A DNA stretch of 64,000 nt from an uncultured bacterium (GTDB lineage: Bacteria; Desulfobacterota; Binatia; UBA1149; CAITLU01), in contig CAITLU010000013.1 in NCBI GenBank assembly GCA_903893315.1, positions 219,026 to 283,025 on the forward strand, written 5' to 3'. The position numbers and the translations under genes were made by a program. Within the stretch, counting starts at the first letter, position 1. Each line of letters begins with the position of its first letter. Positions 35,106 to 44,870 of this stretch are shown piece by piece. The notes under the pieces were generated by a model. The model saw only the letters and a list, made by a program, of their open reading frames with translations, was not told the DNA's origin and made no database searches.

Positions 35106-35139
35106 GGCGCGAGCGAACCTAGCGGAGGTCGCTCGCGCC
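35106..35139. terminator. Hairpin between convergent xsc and LpoB-like gene
   Basis: An 11-bp perfect stem (GGCGCGAGCGA / TCGCTCGCGCC) with a 12-base loop starts 9 bases after the xsc stop. It includes the stop and final codons of the minus-strand LpoB-like gene. It probably terminates xsc. Confidence 0.7.
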
Positions 35140-35766
35140 GGCCGTCTGTTTATTCGGAGTCTTGTCCCTCACCATCTGGACCTGGAAGCGGATCAGCCTG
35201 GAATCAACGTCGAGCATCTGCAGCAACAGCGAGTAGCGCTCCTGGCGCGGCGGTGTCGTCGTCACCACCGCGGAAGTCAGCTTGCCGGTGATGAAATACT
35301 CGACGTCGTGACGCCGACCGAGTTTCTGGGCGACCGCCGAATCGAACGCGGCTCCGTCTTGAACACCGAACTCCTTGGCCAGATCTTCCTGGTGACTTCG
35401 ATCGGCGATCGAAACGCCCCTGGTCTCAAACAGCGCGATCTCGATCGACCGCAGCAAGGTCGGCAGCTGCTCGTCCAGACGCTGCCCGGTGGCGTCGTGG
35501 ATCGGCCAGAGCGCGACTTTCGGCTTCTTGACCGCGGTCTGCACCGTCTGCTGCCAGAAAGCCGACGCCTGTAGCTGCGTCATGAAATCCGCGACGAGAG
35601 CGTCGACGTCGTCAGCCTCCAGAGTCGTGCTCATCACCTCCGGGCTGCGGCCGAGTCCGAGCAATTTCAGCGCGGTGCATCCGCAAAGCGTGCTGCCGCC
35701 CAACACGATCAGCGTGACCACTAGAAGGCCGCGCCGGACCGGACGAAAAATCGATACGGATCGCAT
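35119..35766 (-). CDS. LpoB-like penicillin-binding-protein activator lipoprotein
   Basis: 215 aa from ATG 35766, with GGAGGAGC 7 bases upstream. A lipoprotein signal (LLVVTLIVLGGSTLCGC) is present. The mature part has the LpoB/PBP1b-activator pattern: DVDALVADFMTQLQASAFWQ, VALWPIHDATGQRLDEQLPTL, SIADRSHQEDLAKEFGVQ and VEYFITGKLTS. In E. coli LpoB spans the periplasm to stimulate PBP1b. With MltA and the L,D-transpeptidase it makes a third peptidoglycan gene in the window, though not in one operon. Converges on xsc. Confidence 0.85.
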   Translation of the reverse strand: MRSVSIFRPVRRGLLVVTLIVLGGSTLCGCTALKLLGLGRSPEVMSTTLEADDVDALVADFMTQLQASAFWQQTVQTAVKKPKVALWPIHDATGQRLDEQLPTLLRSIEIALFETRGVSIADRSHQEDLAKEFGVQDGAAFDSAVAQKLGRRHDVEYFITGKLTSAVVTTTPPRQERYSLLLQMLDVDSRLIRFQVQMVRDKTPNKQTAGASDLR

Positions 35767-35920
35767 CACCGAGAGCTCCTCCAATGGCGCCCCGAGAGGC
35801 AGTCGGACAAAAGGGCGCCGGAGGCGTCTCGCCGCGCATCCAGGTTCGCTTCTCCAGCCGGAGCGCCCGGGTTTACCGAATCGCGATCGGCGATGGCCGG
35901 GCTTTCATGGATGCTTGCTC

Positions 35921-37192
35921 TCAACCGGCTTCGGCCATCAACCCGTCGCCGGAATCGACGTGACGAAAGTCGAGTTTTTTCAGGAAGCTCTGCATCTGGC
36001 CGATGTACTCGCCGCGATCCAGATGCAGCACGTGGTTACCGGGAAACCAGTGGATACGGCAGCGCCCCCAGTGATCCCACAGCAGACGCGAATGCTTGGG
36101 AGGTACCAGACGATCGCCCACCCCGCCGATTATCATGAGCCTCTCACTCGGGAGTTTCGGAGCGTAGGTAAGAGGTGTGGTCACCGCGACGATCTCGCGC
36201 AGCCGCCGCACCGACCAGCGAAACGAGAAGAGTCCGGCCCTTATAATGGCACCGGCCGGTTGCCATTCGAGCAGCAGATCCACCGGACTCACCACCGGAA
36301 CGTTTGGAATGACCGCTTCGAGTCCGTCCTCGACGCTGGCCAGCAGCGCTGCCGTCCAACCGCCGAGGCTGACACCGGTGACGGCGATCTTTTCGACGCC
36401 GCACTCGCGCCGCAGGTAGCGCAACAACACTCTCATGTCGCAGATCGCCTGGCCCATGTGCTCGTTGATGCCGCTGATACCGGCCGTGAAAAAACCCTGG
36501 CCGCTGTAGAACGAACTCTTCTCCGCGCGAAGACCGTGATGGGGCAGCGTAGCCAGCACCACGTCGTACCCCTGATCGTAGAAGTGTTGCAGTGAGAAGA
36601 AGCGCTCGTTGAGCCAATACGGATCGGCCATGAAACCGTGAATCGCCACCAGCGTCGGGCGCGGTCCTTTGTCGTGGCGCCAGTAGCGCGCCCTGGCGAC
36701 GCTGTTGTTGCGGTACGCGCGGAAGGTCCGCTTCAAACGCTTGTTGAACGGCGAGTACGGAGACGTGAACTTGAGTCCGATGCAGCGCCCCGCGGCCGGG
36801 CGAAAGAAACCCCAGTGCGGTTCGTAACGGACCACGCGCACGCCGGCGGGCGGTTCGCGGAAGAAGCTCATCGGATCGCCGCCGTCGGCGACCAGATCGG
36901 CGTAGAGCTGCCAGTCCTTGGGCGTGTCGGTGTATGAAGCCGAAGCGAGACTCGGCAGGTAACCGACCGGAAGCGTCGCGGCCAGCAAAGTACCGCCCCA
37001 GGTACGCACCACGTGGTCGACCGCCGCGGTCGCGCTGACCCTGGCCCAATCCCACGGCTCGAGTTCGAAACCCTCGGGAAGGTCGCAGAAGTTGCTCTCC
37101 AGGTTATCCCACCAGCGACCGCCCGGCATGATCGAGGGCGCGCGCCGGTAACTGTCGTGCGCGATGCGCGAGACGATGGAAGACCTTGGCAT
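35921..37192 (-). CDS. Alpha/beta hydrolase, ABHD18-like
   Basis: 423 aa. An N-terminal 150-residue region (WWDNLESNFCDLPEGFELEP onward) precedes the hydrolase core. VAIHGFMADPYW forms the oxyanion strand, the nucleophile Ser at about 276 lies in VTGVSLGGW, the catalytic acid in IGGVGDRLVPP and the His in FPGNHVLHLDRG. The 'HHGLRAEKSSFYSGQGFF' stretch is characteristic of the ABHD18/DUF2048-like group. Substrate unknown. The ATG at 37192 is a short distance upstream of the divergent thioesterase gene. Confidence 0.85.
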   Translation of the reverse strand: MPRSSIVSRIAHDSYRRAPSIMPGGRWWDNLESNFCDLPEGFELEPWDWARVSATAAVDHVVRTWGGTLLAATLPVGYLPSLASASYTDTPKDWQLYADLVADGGDPMSFFREPPAGVRVVRYEPHWGFFRPAAGRCIGLKFTSPYSPFNKRLKRTFRAYRNNSVARARYWRHDKGPRPTLVAIHGFMADPYWLNERFFSLQHFYDQGYDVVLATLPHHGLRAEKSSFYSGQGFFTAGISGINEHMGQAICDMRVLLRYLRRECGVEKIAVTGVSLGGWTAALLASVEDGLEAVIPNVPVVSPVDLLLEWQPAGAIIRAGLFSFRWSVRRLREIVAVTTPLTYAPKLPSERLMIIGGVGDRLVPPKHSRLLWDHWGRCRIHWFPGNHVLHLDRGEYIGQMQSFLKKLDFRHVDSGDGLMAEAG

Positions 37193-37326
37193 CGGCCCGA
37201 GGATGCTCCAGGAAGGCGCCTAGCTCAAGAGAGATTGGGCGTCCGTCGACCGCGAAAGCCCTGATGTCGGCAGAGCACCAATCTGCATTGATGCGGCTCG
37301 CGGTCGCACCTACGATGCGCGCGCCC

Positions 37327-37830
37327 ATGAGAGAACAGGACTTCGCCTTGCGCGAGTTTTTCGGTGAGCGGCGCCAAGAGCTCATCTCCCACATTCCGCA
37401 CGCCGTCGAACTCGGCATGACGGTGGAAAAGGCCGGCCCCTGCCAGGCCCTGCTGCGTATTCCGCAGGGCGCGAGGCTGCTCGGCGCAGCCTCGCGCGGA
37501 GTCGTGTTCGGCGGTGTCATCACCACCCTGCTCGACCAGGTTGGAGGCACCGCGGTGATGTGCAGCCAGCGCGAGCTGACCTCGATCGCCACCATCGACA
37601 TGCGCATCGACTACATGAGGCCGTCCACACCCGGGCGCGACCTGCTCGGCCACGCCCAATGCTACCGCCTCACCCGCAACGTGGCCTTCGTGAAATCCCG
37701 CGCGTTCCACGAGGGGGAAATCGACGACCCCTTCGCGATCTCGCTCTCCACTTACATGCTGGCATCCAACCCAGCCACGCCCGGAGTCGTGAAGGCGCTC
37801 GAAGCGAGCTACAGGGTCAAGCGATCATGA
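37327..37830 (+). CDS. PaaI/YigI-type hotdog thioesterase (first of a pair)
   Basis: 167 aa hotdog-fold acyl-CoA thioesterase. The central helix and strand region reads GVVFGGVITTLLDQVGGTAVM, with a catalytic-type Asp in LLDQ, followed by ATIDMRIDYMRPSTPGRDLL, the family strands. ATG 37327 gives a normal PaaI length. Its TGA overlaps the ATG of the second hotdog gene (ATGA), so the two products are likely made in equal amounts and may form a hetero-oligomer. It starts a co-directional catabolic gene run. Confidence 0.88.
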   Translation: MREQDFALREFFGERRQELISHIPHAVELGMTVEKAGPCQALLRIPQGARLLGAASRGVVFGGVITTLLDQVGGTAVMCSQRELTSIATIDMRIDYMRPSTPGRDLLGHAQCYRLTRNVAFVKSRAFHEGEIDDPFAISLSTYMLASNPATPGVVKALEASYRVKRS

Positions 37831-38237
37831 AAGTCGCGCGTTCTACTTCCGATCTGGCCGCTGTAGCCGCGCAGATTCCGTACGCGGTCTACCTCGACCT
37901 GCGTGTCGAGCTCGACGACGAAGGCGTACTCGCCCACCTGCCGTTTCGTCAGGACCTGGTCGGTAACGCCGGGCTGCCGGCTCTGCACGGCGGCGTGGTC
38001 GGAGCCTTCCTGGAACTGACGGCGTTGTTCCAGTTGCTCGCCAGTGCCCGCGACGCACGCAACCCCAAGCCGATCAACTTCAACGTAAACTTCCTGCGTT
38101 CGGCCGGAGCAGCCGAATGCCTGGCCCGTGCTCGCGTGGTCAAACACGGCAAGCGCATCGCCAACGTCGAGGTGGTGGCCTGGCAGGGCGATCGCGCCAA
38201 GCCCGTGGCTTCCGGCTTCGGCAACTTCCTTCTCTGA
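37827..38237 (+). CDS. PaaI-type hotdog thioesterase (second of a pair)
   Basis: 136 aa. Hotdog core: LPALHGGVVGAFLELTALFQLL, where Glu stands where the first copy has Asp, then PKPINFNVNFLRSAGAAECLARARV and IANVEVVAWQGDRAKPVASG. The ATG overlaps the upstream stop by 4 bases. Similarity to the first copy is low, so this is an old duplication or a recruited partner. Substrate unknown. Confidence 0.85.
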   Translation: MKVARSTSDLAAVAAQIPYAVYLDLRVELDDEGVLAHLPFRQDLVGNAGLPALHGGVVGAFLELTALFQLLASARDARNPKPINFNVNFLRSAGAAECLARARVVKHGKRIANVEVVAWQGDRAKPVASGFGNFLL

Positions 38238-38314
38238 AGGAAGCGCAGGGTCTCGAACAAGCGCACCGGCCTCAACGTCACGGACGTCACCACCGACAAC
38301 GAGAGAAAATCCCC

Positions 38315-39409
38315 ATGCACTTTGGAATCGCATTTCCCAGTTACATAGAAGCCTGGCGCGACTGTGAAGTCGCCGAAGCATCGGGCTTCAGCCACGCGTG
38401 GTTCTACGACACCCAGCTTCTGTGCTCGGACGTCTACGCCACGATGGCACTGGCAGCCGAACACAGCCGCACGATGAAGCTCGGCACGCTGGTGGCGATC
38501 CCCAGCAACCGCATCGCGCCGGTCACCGCGGCCGCCATCGCCAGCATCAACGCGCTGGCTCCAGGCCGCGTGATCCTCGGCATCGGCACCGGCTTCACCG
38601 GCCGCAACACGATGGGGATGCCGCCGCTGCCGGTATCGCAGATGGTCGAATACGTGCGTCAGGTCCGTGGACTGCTCTCCGGCGAAGACGTGCTGTTTCG
38701 CGACGGCAAGTATGAGCGCTGGATCCGCTTGCTTACCCAGGACCGCAAGGTGGGCTGTTTCAACCTCGACGATCCGATCCCTATCCACATCGCAGCCAAT
38801 GCGCCCAAGGCACTGGGCGCGGTCGGTGAAGTGGGTGAAGGCTGGATCACGGTGGCCCAGCAGCCCGAAGGCATCGGCGCAGGACGTTCCGTGATCGACG
38901 CTGCGGCGACGGCGGCCGGCCGCACCTTCGACGGCCCCGGCGGCAGACCCTACACGACTATGCTGACGACCGGCTGCATCCTGCGACCGGGCGAAAACTT
39001 CGCCAGCGAGCGCGTCGTGCATCGGGTCGGACCGGTCGCGATGGTCGGCGTTCACGCGATGTGGGAAGCCGCGCGCGGCGGCCACGGCTTCGGCATGAAC
39101 AACGACGACGTCGCTTCGGCCTACGACACCTACATCGAAGGTTACGCAGCAAAGCGCGGATCGCCCCGCGACCGCCGCTATCTCGAAGCCCACGAGGGCC
39201 ACATGATGTACCTGAAGCCCGGCGAGGAGGCGTTCGTGCCGACGGATCTGATTCCGTTGCTGTCGCTGACCGGTGACGCCGAAACGGTGCGCGAACGCGT
39301 CAGGGAACTGGCCGCCTCCGGCATCGACAATCTCGCCATCCAGGCAATTCCGGGAATGGCGCGCGATCTGATCGACGAATTTGCACGCGAGGTAATAGCG
39401 AAGATTTGA
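38315..39409 (+). CDS. LLM-class flavin-dependent oxidoreductase (luciferase-like, probable F420)
   Basis: 364 aa TIM-barrel monooxygenase or reductase. Family elements: GIAFPSYIEAWRDCEVAEASGF, LGTLVAIPSNRIAP, PGRVILGIGTGFTGRN and NAPKALGAVGEVGEGW. Cofactor (FMN or F420) cannot be decided from sequence alone; F420 is common in this lineage type. It lies between the thioesterase pair and an enoyl-CoA hydratase-like gene, fitting a role in substrate activation or reduction. A hairpin follows at 39424. Confidence 0.9.
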   Translation: MHFGIAFPSYIEAWRDCEVAEASGFSHAWFYDTQLLCSDVYATMALAAEHSRTMKLGTLVAIPSNRIAPVTAAAIASINALAPGRVILGIGTGFTGRNTMGMPPLPVSQMVEYVRQVRGLLSGEDVLFRDGKYERWIRLLTQDRKVGCFNLDDPIPIHIAANAPKALGAVGEVGEGWITVAQQPEGIGAGRSVIDAAATAAGRTFDGPGGRPYTTMLTTGCILRPGENFASERVVHRVGPVAMVGVHAMWEAARGGHGFGMNNDDVASAYDTYIEGYAAKRGSPRDRRYLEAHEGHMMYLKPGEEAFVPTDLIPLLSLTGDAETVRERVRELAASGIDNLAIQAIPGMARDLIDEFAREVIAKI

Positions 39410-39423
39410 TAGTGGGCGGTACT

Positions 39424-39453
39424 CGGCGGGGCGCTCCCGGAAGCGCTCCGCCG
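39424..39453 (+). terminator. Candidate terminator after LLM gene
   Basis: A 12-bp stem CGGCGGGGCGCT / AGCGCTCCGCCG (one G-T pair) with a 6-base loop starts 14 bases after the stop. No T-run follows, so it may only attenuate transcription. Confidence 0.6.
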
Positions 39454-39491
39454 TATCGTCGAATTCCGTTGCAGTTCCATCAGGAGGACAC

Positions 39492-40265
39492 GTGGAGACC
39501 ATCATAGTAGAGCGCCGCGAAGACGGCGTCGTCAGCGTTACGCTCAACCGGCCGGCCAAGAAGAACGCGATCAACGAGACCATGTGGGACGAGCTGCTCG
39601 AGGTCTTCATCGAGATCGGCGAGAGCACCACCGACCGCGTGCTGGTGCTGACCGGCGCAGGCGACGCTTTCTGCAGCGGCGCCGACCTCAGCGGCAAAGT
39701 CGACGACGACCGCCACCAGCTCCAGCGCATGCACCACTACAACCGTGTCGGTCTGGCTCTGCACGCGATCCCGAAACCGACCATCGCCAAGGTCAACGGC
39801 TTCGCGGTCGGCGCCGGCATGAACATCGCGCTCGGCTGCGACCTCGTCGTCGCCTCCGACCGTGCCCGCTTCTCCGAGATCTTCGTGCGGCGCGGCCTCA
39901 GCGTCGACCTCGGCGGTTCGTGGCTGCTGCCGCGCCTGGTCGGCATGCACAAGGCCAAGGAACTGGTGCTGCTCGCCGACATCCTGAGCGCCGCCGAAGC
40001 CGAGCGCATCGGAGTGGTGAATCGCGTCGTCGCGCACGATCTGCTCGACGCTTTCGTCGATGACTGGGCGCGGCGAATGGCCGCCGGCCCGCCGCTGGCC
40101 CTGTCGATGAGCAAACGCCTGCTTGCCAACGCCCACTCGGTGACGCTGTCGGAAGCGCTCGATGCCGAGGCCACCGCGCAATCGGTCAACATCGCGTCCG
40201 ACGACACCCGCGAGGGAATTCGCGCGTTCCTGCAGAAGGACAAGCCGGTGTTCAAAGGCCGCTAG
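39492..40265 (+). CDS. Enoyl-CoA hydratase/isomerase-family protein (PaaG-like isomerase features)
   Basis: 257 aa crotonase. The CoA oxyanion holes are DAFCSGADLSG (58-68) and NGFAVGAGMNIALG (102-115). The two hydratase glutamates are absent: the first position is Asn111 (GAGMNIA) and the second Phe131. Asp139 in GLSVDLGGSWLLPRLVG matches the catalytic Asp of PaaG-type isomerases. It is therefore more likely an isomerase than a hydratase. GTG start at 39492 with CAGGAGGAC upstream. It precedes an acyl-CoA dehydrogenase. Confidence 0.88.
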   Translation: METIIVERREDGVVSVTLNRPAKKNAINETMWDELLEVFIEIGESTTDRVLVLTGAGDAFCSGADLSGKVDDDRHQLQRMHHYNRVGLALHAIPKPTIAKVNGFAVGAGMNIALGCDLVVASDRARFSEIFVRRGLSVDLGGSWLLPRLVGMHKAKELVLLADILSAAEAERIGVVNRVVAHDLLDAFVDDWARRMAAGPPLALSMSKRLLANAHSVTLSEALDAEATAQSVNIASDDTREGIRAFLQKDKPVFKGR

Positions 40266-40364
40266 CGCAGTCGCCGGCGCAACCGCTCGTCTTGCCGGGT
40301 GCCGCGATTGACGCCGGGCAGCGCAAGGTGGATTTACGGCGCACCGCAGAGCCAGGAGGTTTCC

Positions 40365-41573
40365 ATGGACTTCGAGCATTCAGAACGAGCCAAGCTGTAC
40401 ATCGGCCACGTCGAGCGCTTCGTGCGCGAGCGTGTCGTCCCGAACGAAACCACCTACCGCGGCCAGCTGACCCACAGCGATGACTGGCGACAGTGGCGCA
40501 TCCCGCCGATCCTCGAGCAGCTCAAGAGCGAAGCCAAAGCGGCGGGCCTGTGGAACCTCTTCCTACCCGACAGCGAACTCGGCGCCGGCCTCGACAATCG
40601 CGACTACGCTCCGCTGGCGGAAATAACCGGCAGAAGCTTTCTTGCGCCCGAGGTCTTCAACTGCAGCGCTCCCGACACCGGCAACATGGAAGTGCTGGTG
40701 CGCTTCGGCTCCGACGAACAGAAAGAGCGCTGGCTGAAACCGTTGCTGAGCGGCGAAATCCGTTCAGGCTTCTCGATGACCGAGCCGGCGGTGGCCTCCA
40801 GCGACGCAACCAACATGAAGGCCACCTGTGAAGTGCACGGCGACGATGTCGTGATCAACGGCCAGAAGTGGTGGACCAGCGGCGCCGGCGACCCGCGCTG
40901 CAAGGTCCTGATCTTCATGGGCGTGACCGATCCCAAGGCCGAGCGTCACCAGCGCCACTCGATGGTGCTGGTACCCATCGACACACCCGGAGTGAAGATC
41001 CTGCGCATGGTGCCGGTGGTCGGCCATCTGGGCGAGCCGCACGGTCACGCCGAGATTCTCTTCGAAGACGTGCGGCTGCCCAAGAGCGCGTTCATCGCCG
41101 GCCCCGGGCGCGGCTTCGAAATCGCGCAGGGACGCCTCGGACCCGGCCGCATCCACCACTGCATGCGCGCGATCGGTGCTGCCGAGCGAGCGTTGCAGCG
41201 GCTGTGCGAGCGGGCCCTCGGTCGCGTCGCGTTCGGCAAGCCGCTGGCCAATCTGGGTTCCAACCGCGACATCATCGCCAACTGCAGGATGGCCATCGAC
41301 CAGGCCCGCCTGCTGACGCTCAAGGCCGCGTGGGCACTGGACCGTTACGGCGTGTTCGCCGCGCTCACCGACATTTCGGCGATCAAGGTTGTCGCTCCGA
41401 ACGTGCTGCAGATGGTCGTGGACGCCGCGATCCAGATTCACGGCGGAGAGGGAGTGGCCGACCCGGAGCTGAACCTGTTGATGGTCACCGCGCGGGTGCT
41501 GCGACTCGCCGACGGCCCCGACGAGGTACACCGCGGGATGGTCGCCAAGCTGGAGCTTCAAAAATACAAGTAA
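40365..41573 (+). CDS. Acyl-CoA dehydrogenase (ACAD10/11-like)
   Basis: 402 aa flavoenzyme. N-terminal helices lead to [14 protein letters not shown], then the FAD/substrate region [18 protein letters not shown] and [19 protein letters not shown]. The C-terminal region has [21 protein letters not shown] and [13 protein letters not shown]. These strings are typical of the ACAD10/11-like group, known for medium/long or 4-hydroxy/4-phosphoryl acyl-CoA substrates. ATG 40365 has AGGAGG upstream. Electrons would pass to an ETF encoded elsewhere. Confidence 0.92.
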   Translation: MDFEHSERAKLYIGHVERFVRERVVPNETTYRGQLTHSDDWRQWRIPPILEQLKSEAKAAGLWNLFLPDSELGAGLDNRDYAPLAEITGRSFLAPEVFNCSAPDTGNMEVLVRFGSDEQKERWLKPLLSGEIRSGFSMTEPAVASSDATNMKATCEVHGDDVVINGQKWWTSGAGDPRCKVLIFMGVTDPKAERHQRHSMVLVPIDTPGVKILRMVPVVGHLGEPHGHAEILFEDVRLPKSAFIAGPGRGFEIAQGRLGPGRIHHCMRAIGAAERALQRLCERALGRVAFGKPLANLGSNRDIIANCRMAIDQARLLTLKAAWALDRYGVFAALTDISAIKVVAPNVLQMVVDAAIQIHGGEGVADPELNLLMVTARVLRLADGPDEVHRGMVAKLELQKYK

Positions 41574-41655
41574 CGGCGGAGCCCATTCACTTCACCGCTC
41601 ACACGTTCGGTAACTGCGTTGTCAGGCCGGAATCGGCCGGCACACGGAGGTCAGG

Positions 41656-42459
41656 ATGAAATCCATTTCAAACGTTGGTCTGCAGGACGTGACCGCCGTC
41701 TACAACGGCCAGGAAGGCGATCTGTGGGAGCTTTTCATGGGCCAGCAGATTCACATCGGCGGCCTCAAGTCGTCGATGGATCTGGCCGAGCGGGCCGGCA
41801 TTGGCGCCGGCATGCGCGGCGTCGATCTGTGCTGCTGTAACGGCGCCGGAATGCGGGTGCTGGCGCGCTTCTGCGACGTCGCGTCGATGATCGGCGTCGA
41901 TGCCACCGAAACCGTGGTCAATCGCGGGCGTCAGCGCTGCAAGGAGGAAGGGCTCGAAGAACGCATCAGCTTCGTCCTCGGCGATGTCTGCAACAGCGGG
42001 CTTCCTTCGGGCGGCGCGGATTTCGTCTGGGGCGAGGACGCTTGGTGCTACGTCACCGACAAACCCAAGCTGATCGCCGAGGCGGCGCGCGTCGTGAAAC
42101 CGGGCGGAGTCATCGCCTTTACCGACTGGGTCGAAGGTCCGGCCGGACTCTCGGATGCGGAAGCCGGGCGTTTCCTGGGCTTCATGAAGTTCGCCAACAT
42201 CCAGGACATTCCCGGCTACATCGGTCTGCTGAAAGCCAACGGCTGCACCGTGGTCAGCGCCGACGACACCGGACGTTTTGCGCCCTACGTCGATCTCTAC
42301 CTCGGGATGGTCGACATGCAGCTCACCTACGACGCGCTGCGAATCATCGGCTTCAACGCCGACGTCATGCAGGCGGTCGCCGGCGAATTCGCGTTCATGC
42401 AGGAACTCGCCCACGCCGGCAAGATCGCGCAGGGGCGTTTCGTCGCACGGCGCGACTGA
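41656..42459 (+). CDS. Class I SAM-dependent methyltransferase (GSMT/SDMT-like)
   Basis: 267 aa. The SAM motif is VDLCCCNGAGMRVLAR (55-70), with ASMIGVDATE as motif II, and DFVWGEDAWCYVTDK and KPGGVIAFTDW later. The architecture with an N-terminal AVYNGQEGDLWEL and the C-terminal meander resembles sarcosine/dimethylglycine methyltransferases. The substrate may instead be an intermediate of this gene cluster. Three Cys in the SAM loop are unusual. EamA exporter gene follows 48 bases later. Confidence 0.82.
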   Translation: MKSISNVGLQDVTAVYNGQEGDLWELFMGQQIHIGGLKSSMDLAERAGIGAGMRGVDLCCCNGAGMRVLARFCDVASMIGVDATETVVNRGRQRCKEEGLEERISFVLGDVCNSGLPSGGADFVWGEDAWCYVTDKPKLIAEAARVVKPGGVIAFTDWVEGPAGLSDAEAGRFLGFMKFANIQDIPGYIGLLKANGCTVVSADDTGRFAPYVDLYLGMVDMQLTYDALRIIGFNADVMQAVAGEFAFMQELAHAGKIAQGRFVARRD

Positions 42460-42507
42460 AATCCACACTAGGCAGCGTGTGCGCAGTCTGTTCGAAGAGG
42501 TCCGGAT

Positions 42508-43560
42508 ATGCGGCGAGGCGGACGCGGGAATAAGCGTGGACATCAGACCCGAGCCGGCGATGGTCACGCTTTATCTTCCCTCGGAGCGAGCGCGCAGCAT
42601 CCAGGTCCACCGGTAGGTCTCGCTCGACAGACTGCACAGCCATCGGCGTTCGGCCCGATTCTCGCGATCGTGGTTTCGACGCTGTTCTGGGGCACTTTGT
42701 GGATCCCGCTGCGGCGGCTCAATGAAGCCGGGCCCGGCGGCCCGTGGGCAACGGCCGCCGGATTCACTCTTCCGCTGCTGATCATGTTGCCGTTTGCGCT
42801 GGTCCGCCGGCGCTCCATCGCGGCCGGCGGCCGGCCGCTCGTGCAGGCCGGTTTCCTGATGGCCGCCTGCATCGCGCTCTACTCCGAAGCGCTGCTGCGC
42901 GGCAGCGTCGCGCGCGTCATTCTGCTCTTCTATCTCACTCCCGTCTGGAGCACTTTGCTGGCGCGTATATTTCTCGGCGACCGCATCACCGGCGCTCGCA
43001 TCGTGACCATCGCTCTCGGGTTGATCGGAATGTTCGTCGTGTTCGGCATCGGCAGCGGCACCGTGGTCCCGCAGACGGCAGCGGAATGGATGGGACTGCT
43101 GTCGGGATTCCTGTGGGGCGTGTCGATGGTGGTGCTGAGGCGTATCGCACCGCGCACGCCGGAGTTCGACAAGGTATTCGTGCAGTTCTTGTTCCTCGGA
43201 TCATTGTTCTCGCTGCTTACGCTGCTGCCCGGCGGCCGGCCCTGGGCGCTGCCGACACTCGAAATGCTGACCGACTCTGCCGGTTGGCTGGCGCTTCTCG
43301 GCCTGGTCTGGATGCCCGTCGTCCTGTGGCTGACGATGTACGGCGGCAGCCGTCTTGCCCCCGGACGCGTGGCGATCCTGCTGACACTCGAAGTCGTGAT
43401 CGGCCTCGGCTCGGCGGCCCTGCTGACCGACGAACCATTCGGCATGCGCGAACTGATAGGGGCCGTGTTCATCACCGCAGCCTGCGGTTCGGAGTTCTTC
43501 GCTGAAGGCGCGGCCGCGGATCAAGGCGCCGGCGATCCTCCCTTTGGCGTACCGTTGTGA
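42508..43560 (+). CDS. EamA/DMT-family transporter
   Basis: 350 aa from ATG 42508, with GAGG 8 bases upstream. The first about 47 residues are polar and non-conserved, so a later start is possible. Ten membrane segments in two EamA halves: [21 protein letters not shown], then [22 protein letters not shown], and in the second half [17 protein letters not shown] and [21 protein letters not shown]. Members export metabolites; the substrate is unknown. It overlaps in position with the upstream region of gcdH (43631). Confidence 0.88.
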   Translation: MRRGGRGNKRGHQTRAGDGHALSSLGASAQHPGPPVGLARQTAQPSAFGPILAIVVSTLFWGTLWIPLRRLNEAGPGGPWATAAGFTLPLLIMLPFALVRRRSIAAGGRPLVQAGFLMAACIALYSEALLRGSVARVILLFYLTPVWSTLLARIFLGDRITGARIVTIALGLIGMFVVFGIGSGTVVPQTAAEWMGLLSGFLWGVSMVVLRRIAPRTPEFDKVFVQFLFLGSLFSLLTLLPGGRPWALPTLEMLTDSAGWLALLGLVWMPVVLWLTMYGGSRLAPGRVAILLTLEVVIGLGSAALLTDEPFGMRELIGAVFITAACGSEFFAEGAAADQGAGDPPFGVPL

Positions 43561-43630
43561 CTATCCTCTATGCATCAGCCGCCAAGCGCACGGACGGCAC
43601 CTGACACACCGTCGCGCAGGAGAAACTCCC

Positions 43631-44818
43631 GTGTCCAACAAGACTACCGCCTTCCAGTGGGATGACCCTTTGCTGCTCGATCAACAACTGACCGGCGACG
43701 AACGCCAGGTCCGTGACGCCGCGCGCGACTACGCGCAGGGCAGGCTCGCGCCGCGCGTGCTCGAAGCCTTTCGACACGAGAAGACCGACCCTGAAATCTT
43801 TCGCGAAATGGGCGCGCTCGGGCTGCTCGGACCGACGATTCCGGAGAACTACGGCGGCGCCGGGCTCAGCTACGTGTGCTACGGCCTGGTCGCGCGCGAG
43901 ATCGAACGTGTGGACTCCGGCTACCGTTCCATGATGAGCGTGCAATCTTCCTTGGTCATGGTGCCGATCCATGAGTTCGGCACCGAGGCGACCAAGCGCA
44001 AGTACCTGCCCGAACTCGCCGCCGGCCGCGCCATCGGCTGCTTCGGCCTGACCGAGCCTGACCACGGCTCCGATCCCGGCAGCATGGTCACACGCGCACG
44101 CAAAGTTGCTGGCGGATACCGACTGTCTGGCACCAAGATGTGGATCAGCAACAGCCCCATCGCCGACGTCTTCGTCGTCTGGGCCAAGAACGACGAAGGA
44201 GCTATTCGCGGCTTCGTGCTCGAAAAGGGTACCGGCGGTCTGTCCGCTCCCGCGGTGCACGGCAAGGTCGGCCTGCGCACCTCGATCACCGGCGAGATCG
44301 TGATGGACGACGTCTTCTGTCCCGAAGAAAATGCGTTCCCCGACGTGCGTGGCCTCAAGGGTCCGTTCACCTGCCTGAACAGTGCGCGCTACGGCATCGC
44401 GTGGGGAGCACTGGGCGCGGCCGAAGACTGCTGGCACCGCGCGCGCCGCTACGTACTCGATCGCAAACAGTTCGGCAGGCCGCTGGCGGCCAACCAGCTG
44501 ATCCAGAAGAAACTCGCCGACATTCAGACCGAGATCACGCTCGGTCTGCAAGGCTGCCTGCGCCTGGGGCGCATGAAGGACGAGGGCGCCGCTGCCGTCG
44601 AGATCACCTCGATCATGAAGCGCAATTCGTGCGGCAAGTCTCTCGACATCGCGCGACTGGCGCGCGACATGATGGGCGGTAACGGCATTAGCGACGAGTT
44701 CGGCGTCGCGCGCCACCTGGTCAATCTCGAAGTGGTAAATACCTACGAAGGCACGCACGACGTGCACGCGTTGATTCTCGGACGCGCGCAGACCGGGATC
44801 GCGGCTTTTTCGAACTGA
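43631..44818 (+). CDS. gcdH: Glutaryl-CoA dehydrogenase-type acyl-CoA dehydrogenase
   Basis: 395 aa from GTG 43631, with AGGAG 9-10 bases upstream. GcdH-like features: [63 protein letters not shown] and [17 protein letters not shown]. The catalytic Glu lies in [17 protein letters not shown]. GcdH oxidises and decarboxylates glutaryl-CoA to crotonyl-CoA in lysine and aromatic catabolism. The cluster context of isomerase, thioesterases and a second ACAD supports a CoA-thioester degradation route. Confidence 0.92.
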   Translation: MSNKTTAFQWDDPLLLDQQLTGDERQVRDAARDYAQGRLAPRVLEAFRHEKTDPEIFREMGALGLLGPTIPENYGGAGLSYVCYGLVAREIERVDSGYRSMMSVQSSLVMVPIHEFGTEATKRKYLPELAAGRAIGCFGLTEPDHGSDPGSMVTRARKVAGGYRLSGTKMWISNSPIADVFVVWAKNDEGAIRGFVLEKGTGGLSAPAVHGKVGLRTSITGEIVMDDVFCPEENAFPDVRGLKGPFTCLNSARYGIAWGALGAAEDCWHRARRYVLDRKQFGRPLAANQLIQKKLADIQTEITLGLQGCLRLGRMKDEGAAAVEITSIMKRNSCGKSLDIARLARDMMGGNGISDEFGVARHLVNLEVVNTYEGTHDVHALILGRAQTGIAAFSN

Positions 44819-44870
44819 ACTTTTCGAACCGAACGTGGAGTGACGCTGCTGAACGGGGGCCGCGTCGGCC

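Noticed and set aside
37186-37326. Extended N-terminus of the first thioesterase
   Set aside because: The extra residues do not resemble hotdog proteins, and ATG 37327 gives the normal length.
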